A stretch of DNA of 64,000 bases, taken from NCBI RefSeq assembly GCF_010672455.1, contig NZ_JAAHGO010000001.1:175595-239594 (forward strand), written 5' to 3'. Position 1 is the first letter of the stretch. Every line of letters begins with the position of its first letter. The notes below the pieces were generated by a model. The model saw only the letters and a list, made by a program, of their open reading frames with translations, was not told the DNA's origin and did no database searches. The translations under genes and the position numbers were made by a program. This stretch comes from Okeania sp. SIO2C9. GTDB taxonomy: Bacteria > Cyanobacteriota > Cyanobacteriia > Cyanobacteriales > Microcoleaceae. This document shows, in pieces, positions 57,387 to 64,000 of the stretch.

Positions 57387-57525
57387 CTTCAGTTATTAAG
57401 TAATAAGTAAGGTTCAGTAATGTTTTGAGCAATTATTTGTATGAAGTAAAGATATATTATTCGTTATTTACCTACTCCCTACTCTAAAAAATATGTAGCA
57501 AAAATGCGTTAAATTTGGTATTACT
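57387..57525. repeat. Dispersed repeat (CTTCAGTTATTAAGTAATAAG..), copy 2
   Basis: Partner of 45733-45891 with the same landmark order. It lacks the GGGAACGTT palindrome. It follows a GTTTGCGCAGCATTCCGCAGGAAATGC mini-repeat at about 57349. Confidence 0.7.
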
Positions 57526-57645
57526 TACATCTTAATCTGTGTTTTATATCTATAGTAGAAAATTTTATCTCTTGCAGATGTTATAAATATTAATTTTTTT
57601 TTATCTTTTTTCATAGACTTATCTTTTAATATTCCCTGTTATTTT

Positions 57646-57797
57646 GGGTGCATCTCATATTTGCAAAAATACTTTTTTCCTATATATTCCCTATTCCCTA
57701 TTCCCTATTCCCTGTTGCTTTCCGGAGCTGTTGCTTTCCGGAGCTGTTGCCTAAAAGCGATAAATTTTTGGCTTTATTAATGCATTGAGATGCACCC
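57646..57797. repeat. TIR element, GGGTGCATCTCA family, copy 2
   Basis: It runs from GGGTGCATCTCATATTTGC to GCATTGAGATGCACCC. It is in the opposite orientation to 11254-11373 and shares AAAATACTTTTTTCCTATATATTCCC and CCTAAAAGCGATAAATTTTTGGC. Inside are ATTCCCT heptamers (four) and a duplicated GTTGCTTTCCGGAGCT. Confidence 0.85.
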
Positions 57798-58146
57798 GTT
57801 ATTTTATGAAGTTGTTACCTTATAGACAAATTTTTATGAAATTGGTATTAGCGCTATATTTTATTCATATACCCAGTAATTTAATTTTTGTTTACTAATA
57901 GTATGAAATATAGCAAAAATATTTCTTGAACTTTAACTTGCTTGACTTGTTTTACAGCATGATATGAATGTGCAGCATTATCTAGGAAAGGAAGAAACAA
58001 AAAGCCAATACTAGAAAGTTTTTATCTTCCATTAATACTTCTTAAAGGAATGGCTTGAAGTCCCCCATAAAAGATTTAGAGGCAGTTTAAATACTCCTCT
58101 AAATTGATCTACCTCTACCAAAAGACTTTCCATACGCAAACCCTAA

Positions 58147-58390
58147 TTAGGGCTTGCTGATTAAATCTAAAAGCATTGATATATAAAGATATTAGCCAAG
58201 GCGTGTACTAAAAAAGTGCAAGGTTTTTGCTCCCTTAAGCTGAAAATGTAAGGATTTTGAGCAGACAAGAGAAAAATCTCAGAACAATTGTTCCAACTAC
58301 ATCCTCTGCAATTCCTCATTCCTCCTGAATTCAGAATTCTGACTTCTGACTCCTACCCTCACCCATAAGACTTCCATAAGCAAACCCTAA
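58147..58390. repeat. TIR element, TTAGGGTTTGCTGA family, copy 2
   Basis: It runs from TTAGGGCTTGCTGATTAAATC to CTTCCATAAGCAAACCCTAA. Another right end of the family (GACTTTCCATACGCAAACCCTAA) ends at 58146, directly abutting, so two copies lie head to tail, the left one incomplete. The interior has GACTTCTGACTCCT. Confidence 0.8.
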
Positions 58391-58469
58391 TTATTTTGAT
58401 GCTAGTAGAAAGAATTGAGTCGGGACGCTATGATCGAAATAACTAAGTTAAGTTTTGTAAAGAAAAAAA

Positions 58470-59096
58470 TTGACTGCTATTTCACCCAAAAATCCTATTA
58501 TACAACCCAAGCCTTGGTACTCCCTAGCTCCCTTATGGCAAGGAGGAGAAGAAGTAGTTCGCCAAGGTCTACCCCATTCCCAACTTTCACCTGCATGGCA
58601 AATATTACTACTTGGAGATGGCTCTCCCACTCGTCACTTGCAACTTTTGACAACTGAACCCACAGAAGTTGATGTAATTGATATGTGTCCCATTGGCATG
58701 AATCTTGATAATGCCCCTGACTTAATTCATGTTGTACCTGGCCCTAGACTGCGACGACAGGTATGGTTGAGAACAACTTCAGGACAAAGGCTAGCTTATG
58801 CTGCTTCCTGGTGGGAAGCGAGTCATGTGGATGAGTATTTGCAAAATCGGTCTTTGCCTATCTGGGCTAGTTTAGCTCGTTTGCGGACTGAATTATATCG
58901 AGATGTCCAGGGAATTTATTATGGTCATTCTAGAGAATTAGAGTTAGCTTTTGGCGAGTTAGGACCATTTTGGGGGCGACATTACCTATTTTGGCATCAT
59001 GGCCAACCACTGACATTAATTTATGAAGTGTTTTCACCTTATCTTAAGAAATATTTGGGACAAACAAACGTGACGGATACAGATTCTCAAAAGTAA
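58470..59096 (+). CDS. Chorismate lyase family protein (Ycf21 type)
   Basis: This 208-residue enzyme family forms 4-hydroxybenzoate from chorismate, the ring precursor of plastoquinone in cyanobacteria. It includes WQILLLGDGSPTRHLQLLT, DVIDMCPIGMNLDNAPDLIHVVPGPRLRRQVWLRT and YAASWWEASHVDEYL with later FGELGPFWGRHYLFWHHGQPLTLIYEVFSP (read in short pieces), the family's substrate-binding arginines and glutamate being in LRRQVWLR and YEVFSP. Translation must start at TTG 58470: an in-frame TAA lies at 58458-58460 and the next ATG is too far in. Solitary gene. Confidence 0.85.
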   Translation: MTAISPKNPIIQPKPWYSLAPLWQGGEEVVRQGLPHSQLSPAWQILLLGDGSPTRHLQLLTTEPTEVDVIDMCPIGMNLDNAPDLIHVVPGPRLRRQVWLRTTSGQRLAYAASWWEASHVDEYLQNRSLPIWASLARLRTELYRDVQGIYYGHSRELELAFGELGPFWGRHYLFWHHGQPLTLIYEVFSPYLKKYLGQTNVTDTDSQK

Positions 59097-59271
59097 TAGT
59101 TGTTAATTTTTTGATCGCCATAAATATTAAGAATCGACAAATTTTGGATGAATTTAGATGTACAAATAGGATCATCTATTTCTACTTATTTCTGAAGTTT
59201 AGCTTTGACTTTGAAAGCGTAACTCCTCCGTAGGAGGCACTCATAAATTATTATGGTTCGACCTTAATCTG

Positions 59272-59419
59272 ATATCAAGTCTCATTAATTAGCCATAATA
59301 AAAATGTTCTTCTTTTGAGAGAGAATATTTTTTCGGTGCGGAATGTGCAGAAAACAAATTTTCCCTTGTTCCCTACTCCCTAAATTTTTCCGAAGTGGTT
59401 ATTCAAACAGACATGATAC
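59272..59419. repeat. TIR element, ATATCAAGTCTC..AGACATGATAC ends
   Basis: It starts ATATCAAGTCTCATTAATTAGCC (also at 11211, where it is cut) and ends GTGGTTATTCAAACAGACATGATAC. The ends resemble those of the ATATCATGTCCGG family. The interior has GGTGCGGAATGTGCAG, an end of the element at 41827, suggesting a nested, decayed insertion. Confidence 0.6.
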
Positions 59420-59421
59420 TA

Positions 59422-60362
59422 GACTTTGTCAGATAGTATAAAAAAACCGGGCATGAGAAGTTTTGTTCAAAATTTTTTTTAATTCACACTCTAAAAGTCT
59501 GGGTTTTAGGTCAGGGATTTTTCGATAAAGTTGCAAAAATTTGATCAAATAGTTCTGTTTTGTATCAAGTAGGAGCGTTAAAGATGAATTGAAAAATAGT
59601 GGTGTGTCAAAAGAATTTTAACGGATGATAAACTATCAAAAATTTTGATTGATCGGCTTTTCAATTTTGAAATACCCATCATTTTTATTTTGACGGAGCA
59701 ATATAATTAATAAACAGATTTGGTATATAGTCATTTCAGTTTAGATTGAGACGATAGTTTCTTACTGTGAAAGAGTTTCAGCTAAAAAAGTGTCTCATCC
59801 TTAAGTTAAACAACTATAAATTATGATGCTTATGCGCTAAATATTACTTTAGAGCTGATTCCTAAACTTAGTTGAAACTCTTATGTAATCTAACTCTCAG
59901 GGATTCAGGCATTACTGAACTATAACTTTCAAAGCCCAAGTATAGTAAGGAACTTAGCCTCTTAATATTTACTTTATAAATCAGCTCTTAAACTTAGACA
60001 CCCACACGATAATCTTGAAAAAGGTGTGGGTATCTCATACAAAAAGTTTTTATTATTCAGTAATCAATCATCAAAGATTATCACAGTTTGCCATTAAACG
60101 AATTGTAATTACAGTAAGTAGTCAGTAATTAGAATATCGGTAGTATAGGACTACAATTATCATTAATTGTTAGGTCTTTGACTGTTTTTCATATTATTTT
60201 TTTTGCTACATCATTTAATTGAAGATATATTCAGTATTTATCCTCTGGTTTCCTACTATCTTAACCACAATTGAGACCGGCAAAAATGAATAACATTACT
60301 CACTATTTTGTGAATACCAAAATTCTACTTAAGCTATACACAAACCACTGTATTTCACCATT
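59422..60362. other. Gene-free 0.9 kb upstream of chorismate lyase's far side and downstream of purF
   Basis: No frame is supported. Apart from the TTAGAGCTGATT element (59848-59992) only AT-rich DNA is seen. Confidence 0.4.
59848..59992. repeat. TIR element, TTAGAGCTGATTTA family, copy 2
   Basis: It runs from TTTAGAGCTGATTCC to TTTATAAATCAGCTCTTA; opposite orientation to 39936-40079 and similar across the full length (CTCTCAGGGATT, GCCTCTTAATATTTACTTTAT). About 145 bp, no frame. Confidence 0.85.
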
Positions 60363-61844
60363 TTAAACTTGGACAGGATTTTCTAGAACAAGTTTAGAAC
60401 GCTTCAATTTGTCTGGCAAAGGAATAGGATAGTCACCAGTAAAACAGGCAGAACAAAAAGTCTTAGGATCTTCATCCGTTGTTCTTAACATCCCCTCCCA
60501 ACTCAAGTATGCCAGAGAATCAACACCTATTTGTTCAGCAATTTCTGCAACTGATTTTGTTGCTCCAATTAATTGCTCCTGGTTATCTGTATCGATGCCA
60601 TAAAAACAGGGATGAGTAACTGGTGGAGAAGAAATTCTCATGTGAACTTCTGTTGCGCCAGAATCTCGCAAAGCTTTAACGATTTTTTTACTGGTGTTGC
60701 CACGCACAATGGAATCGTCAACCATAATAATTCGCTTACCTTCTAGTACATCTTTGAGAGGGTTAAGTTTCATTCGGATACCTGATTCTCTCATGTGTTG
60801 AGTGGGCTGAATAAAGGTACGGCCAACATAGCGATTTTTAATTAATCCCTCAGCATAGGGAATACCTGATTCTTGAGAAAAACCTATAGCTGCTGGAATA
60901 CCAGAATCAGGAACACCTATTACCATATCTGCCTCTACTAAAGATTCCCTTGCTAACTGGCGTCCTATTTTCAGTCTGTAGCTGTATAAACTACCACCTT
61001 CCATTATACTGTCAGGGCGGGCAAAGTAAATCATTTCAAAAATACATAGCTTCCTTTGTGGTTTCTGATTCCAATGGAAGGAAGCCATACCTTCTTCTGT
61101 AATCCAAACTAACTCTCCAGGTTCAACATCTCGAAGATATTCTGCACCAATAATATCTAAAGCACAGGTTTCTGAGGCAAGGACATATCTTTTTGGGTTG
61201 ATATCTTCTAAAGTACCAATCACAAGGGGCCGTACTCCGTGGGGGTCGCGTACTCCCATCAGACCTTCTGGAGTACCAATGGTTAAACTGAAAGCTCCTT
61301 GACACAAATGAAAAGCACTAATAGCAGCTTCTAGCCAGCTTTTACCACTTTTAACTTCTGTGGCGATCGCTAATGCAATCATTTCTGAATCTGTAGTGCT
61401 CTTAAAGTTACATCCACGGTTGATTAGTTCTTTTTTTAATTCTTGTGTATTGACAAGATTACCATTATGTGCGATTGCTAAAGGTCCAAGAGGGGTCTCA
61501 ACAAGAGCAGGTTGAGCATTAATAATCTGACTAGAGCCTGTAGTAGAGTAACGAGTATGACCAATTCCTATATTACCAGTCAACTGCTGTAAGATATACT
61601 CATTAAATACTTGAGATACTAGCCCCATTCCTTTATGTATGTAAACTCGATCGTCTTGAAAAGTAGCAATTCCTGCAGACTCTTGACCTCGATGCTGTAG
61701 TGCATATAAGCCAAAATAGGTGAGTTTAGTTACATCTTCTTCTGGGGCATAAATTCCGAAAACGCCACAAGCTTCTTCTGGTTTATCTATCTCAAGATAA
61801 TTTTCTAAATTTTTCTCAGTAGTTGAAGGGTAGTTGTCAGTCAT
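60363..61844 (-). CDS. purF: Amidophosphoribosyltransferase
   Basis: This 493-residue enzyme makes phosphoribosylamine from PRPP and glutamine, the first step of purine synthesis, in the cytosol. A propeptide of about 25 residues precedes the catalytic cysteine in EEACGVFG. The glutaminase domain has HRGQESAGI, GIGHTRYSTTGSS and AHNGNLVN; the PRTase domain has VIGVPDSGIPAAIGF and the PRPP loop IIMVDDSIVRGNTSKK. Cysteines in the C-terminal part (HPCFYGID, FCSACFTGDYP) fit the iron-sulfur type. Length normal. Confidence 0.97.
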   Translation of the reverse strand: MTDNYPSTTEKNLENYLEIDKPEEACGVFGIYAPEEDVTKLTYFGLYALQHRGQESAGIATFQDDRVYIHKGMGLVSQVFNEYILQQLTGNIGIGHTRYSTTGSSQIINAQPALVETPLGPLAIAHNGNLVNTQELKKELINRGCNFKSTTDSEMIALAIATEVKSGKSWLEAAISAFHLCQGAFSLTIGTPEGLMGVRDPHGVRPLVIGTLEDINPKRYVLASETCALDIIGAEYLRDVEPGELVWITEEGMASFHWNQKPQRKLCIFEMIYFARPDSIMEGGSLYSYRLKIGRQLARESLVEADMVIGVPDSGIPAAIGFSQESGIPYAEGLIKNRYVGRTFIQPTQHMRESGIRMKLNPLKDVLEGKRIIMVDDSIVRGNTSKKIVKALRDSGATEVHMRISSPPVTHPCFYGIDTDNQEQLIGATKSVAEIAEQIGVDSLAYLSWEGMLRTTDEDPKTFCSACFTGDYPIPLPDKLKRSKLVLENPVQV

Positions 61845-62394
61845 GGTTATATTTTAACTCCTTATCAGGATTATTAGTTTTTATAACTATTTTCAAAGTG
61901 GTAAATTATCTGGTCTAAGGATAGACTAGGAAAAAGTTAACCTCATCTTAAACTATAGTAACTAATTTTGTGAAGTATTGTAAACTAAATCGGTAAAATA
62001 TTAAGCTCATCAAGGCGATCGATAACTTATCAAACCCTTCGATTTACAAAATTACTAGGAATGATGGTGGCATTATACTGGAGCTTGCTTAAGGCAAAAA
62101 AGTTTTCCTAGAGTTATTTAGTAATAATTGTTGCATCAAACAATTTCGCAAAAAGGTAAGGAAGAAAAAAGAATAAAAATCATGATAGAGATTAGGTAGG
62201 AAATATGATGATCAGCCTCTTAGTAGGTATAAATTTCCAAATTCCTTTTTATAGTATTATTTTTGATAATTGGTATTAATGTTGGTAAAATCTGTTTAGT
62301 AGGAATGAATCGCCGTTTCAGGTTTAATGTATTATGTCCAGTTAAATACTTAAGTTAAGTCATTTAGAAATATGTATTTTTAAACAAATATCCT
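61845..62394. other. AT-rich spacer between divergent purF and the CNB gene
   Basis: No frame, no RNA gene and no repeat of the families listed. It must hold the promoters of purF and of the cyclic-nucleotide-binding gene, which diverge here. Confidence 0.45.
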
Positions 62395-62931
62395 ATGAGT
62401 AAAGTGTTAGCTATTTTAGGGGAATTGAGCAATCATGACATTGATTGGATGATTGCTAATGGTAGTAAGGAAAAAATTACTACTAACACTATATTAATCC
62501 ATGAAGGTCAACCAATTGATGCTCTTTATATTGTACTTGATGGCACAATGAAAGCTTATGTAGCTGGTGTTGGAAATCAAGAAATAGGTATTATTACTTC
62601 TGGTGAAATTTTGGGAGAGATGTCTTTTGTAGATGGTCGATTACCATCTGCTACTGTAAAGGCGATAGAAAATACTTTAATTCTGTCTATCTCTAAACAA
62701 AAATTAAATGAAAAATTAGAGCAAGATGTATTATTTTCTCTCAGATTTTATCGAGCAATTACTAAGTTTTTATCGAATCGATTACGCGGTACTGTAACCC
62801 GCTTTAGTGAACATAAAGATTTACTTTATCAAGATAGTTATGGGAATAATAATACTGAAATATTAGTAGACAATAGTGCGGTAGCTAAGTCTAGATTTGA
62901 AGCATTAATGGAGCGTCTCAAGAGTAGTTAA
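62395..62931 (+). CDS. Cyclic-nucleotide-binding-domain protein without an effector domain
   Basis: This protein has 178 residues. One Crp-like cNMP domain fills about 5-130: ILIHEGQPIDALYIVLDGTMKAYV, GIITSGEILGEMSFVDGRLPSATVKA and a following helix. In the phosphate-binding cassette the usual GE..L....RxA reads GEMSFVDGRLPSAT, where serine replaces the arginine that binds the phosphate, so cAMP/cGMP binding is doubtful. There is no helix-turn-helix or enzyme domain; the C-terminal ~45 residues are helical. A small ligand- or redox-sensing partner protein is possible (inference). Confidence 0.85.
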   Translation: MSKVLAILGELSNHDIDWMIANGSKEKITTNTILIHEGQPIDALYIVLDGTMKAYVAGVGNQEIGIITSGEILGEMSFVDGRLPSATVKAIENTLILSISKQKLNEKLEQDVLFSLRFYRAITKFLSNRLRGTVTRFSEHKDLLYQDSYGNNNTEILVDNSAVAKSRFEALMERLKSS

Positions 62932-63042
62932 AGAAGCACCTCAGCGGTCAGCTTTTCCTGCGGAATGCGGAGCTAACAGCAATCAGCAGATTTTTTTTGA
63001 GACGCCCTCGTTTGCGGAGCATTAATGACCCTCTTTCTTCAT

Positions 63043-63174
63043 TAGACATCTCCAATAATAAAAAATAAATTAATTATCCCACTCTGATTCATTAATTCTT
63101 TCCCCCTACTCCCTACTCCCTACTCCCTACTCCCTACTCCCTACTCCCTACTCCCTTTTTTCTGGAAATGTCTA
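63043..63174. repeat. TIR element, TAGACATCTCC family, copy 4
   Basis: It runs from TAGACATCTCCAATAATAAAAAAT to TTTCTGGAAATGTCTA. The centre is an eight-unit CCCTACT heptamer array (about 63106-63156). It is 33 bp upstream of the ribD start. Confidence 0.85.
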
Positions 63175-63207
63175 TTTAATTTGTACTTTGAAGCTAAAAA
63201 TTTGAAG

Positions 63208-64000
63208 ATGTCAGAATTTGATCGAGGTGAAAATCAACAAAAATTCGATCGGGTAATCATGGGTTATTGTCTAGAGTTGGCCCAACAAGCTTTAGGTAAA
63301 ACTGCCCCTAATCCCATGGTAGGTTGTGCGATCGCTCAAAATGGCCAAATTATAGGAACAGGGTTTCATCCTGGTGCAGGTCATCCTCATGCAGAAGTTT
63401 TTGCTCTCAAGGAGGCAGGTGAAAAAGCAAAAGGAGCTACTGTCTATGTGAGTTTAGAACCATGTAATCACTATGGACGCACGCCACCTTGTACGGAAGC
63501 TTTAATTGCAGCAGGTGTGGCAAAGGTTGTGGTTGGAATGATCGATCCAAATCCTTTGGTTGCAGGTAGTGGTATTGCAAAATTACGAGAAGCTGGTATT
63601 CAAGTGGTGGTTGGAGTGTTAGAAGCTGAATGTCGTCAACTAAATGAAGCTTTTATTCACCGAATACTCCACCAAAAACCTTTTGGAATTTTGAAATATG
63701 CCATGACTCTTGATGGCAAAATTGCTACTACTACAGGTCATAGTGCATGGGTTACATCACCGGTAGCGCGGAGTGAAGTACATAAGTTACGGGTTGCTTG
63801 TGATGCGGTGATTATTGGAGGGAATACGGTGCGTCGAGATAATCCACTTTTGACGAGTCGCGGCAGTAAAGTTGATAATCCTTTGCGGGTGGTTATGAGT
63901 CGCAGTCTAGATTTGCCTACAGAGGCTAATTTATGGAATGTTGATGAAGCTAATACTTTAGTGTTTACGGAGGTAGAGTCTAATCGAGAATTTCAGCAAT
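63208..64000 (+). CDS. ribD: Riboflavin biosynthesis protein RibD (3' partial)
   Basis: This bifunctional pyrimidine deaminase/reductase carries out the two steps of riboflavin synthesis after GTP cyclohydrolase II. The deaminase domain has the zinc site HAEVFAL and PCNHYGRTPPC; NPMVGCAIAQNG matches the start of the family. The reductase domain begins with KYAMTLDGKIATTTGHS and RVACDAVIIGGNTVRRDNPLLTSR. The first 264 residues are present; the gene runs off the right edge. ATG 63208 follows TTTGAAGA; the frame upstream carries the TAGACATCTCC element. Confidence 0.95.
   Translation, partial: MSEFDRGENQQKFDRVIMGYCLELAQQALGKTAPNPMVGCAIAQNGQIIGTGFHPGAGHPHAEVFALKEAGEKAKGATVYVSLEPCNHYGRTPPCTEALIAAGVAKVVVGMIDPNPLVAGSGIAKLREAGIQVVVGVLEAECRQLNEAFIHRILHQKPFGILKYAMTLDGKIATTTGHSAWVTSPVARSEVHKLRVACDAVIIGGNTVRRDNPLLTSRGSKVDNPLRVVMSRSLDLPTEANLWNVDEANTLVFTEVESNREFQQ

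Overview
The window looks like a low-GC, gene-sparse chromosome segment of a filamentous, Oscillatoriales-type cyanobacterium. Direct evidence for a cyanobacterium: psbX, ycf66, ycf19 (YggT), a high-light-inducible protein, a DUF4079 membrane protein, a Ycf21-type chorismate lyase, a stand-alone RNB-family RNase next to rpsR/rpmG, and many GCGATCGC (HIP1) octamers. About half of the DNA is intergenic and very rich in short repeats. A marine genus such as Okeania, Trichodesmium or Moorena is a guess from this style, not a demonstrated assignment.

Layout. 1-2.5 kb: end of a membrane protein, tRNA-Ser(CGA) and repeats. 2.5-13.7 kb: a single-direction cluster of ten genes (GNAT-like protein, three Rieske oxygenases, two ferritin-like diiron proteins, a 2Fe-2S ferredoxin, a fatty-acid-hydroxylase-family protein, a hexapeptide acyltransferase-like protein and a GH3-type acyl-amido synthetase). 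It looks like an undescribed oxidative tailoring/conjugation pathway and is the most interesting block. 14.6-31.9 kb: comEC, a DUF4079 gene, glyQ, a P450, a secreted VOC protein, an orphan NHLP-type HlyD protein, an LRAT-like protein, a TspO family protein, ddl, a decapitated IS1 copy, a PEP-CTERM protein and a truncated tyrosine recombinase. 32-38.6 kb: ppsA and an RDD-rpmG-rpsR-rnb operon. 40-50.7 kb: sdhB, an Hli protein, two PPC-domain exported proteins (one a trypsin-like protease), ycf66-psbX, ycf19 and accC. 51-57 kb: tRNA-Leu(GAG), a compound tandem array, a broken GHKL ATPase gene and a large unknown protein with a DnaJ-C-like segment. 58-64 kb: chorismate lyase, purF, a cyclic-nucleotide-binding-domain protein and the start of ribD.

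The gaps are not random: they hold at least a dozen families of short (about 90-250 bp) elements with terminal inverted repeats, some repeated several times in the window. Two are caught inside another repeat whose empty site is also present here, so their ends and target duplications can be read directly (4911-5010, TA duplication; 17144-17259, AATTTT duplication). Many of these elements carry tandem arrays with a period of exactly 7 bp, and the same kind of heptamer array runs into the 3' ends of three genes of the oxidative cluster.

Limits: everything rests on reading motifs and repeats by eye. Family calls for housekeeping genes are firm; substrates of the oxidative cluster, the P450, the LRAT-like protein and the 546-residue protein are unknown.
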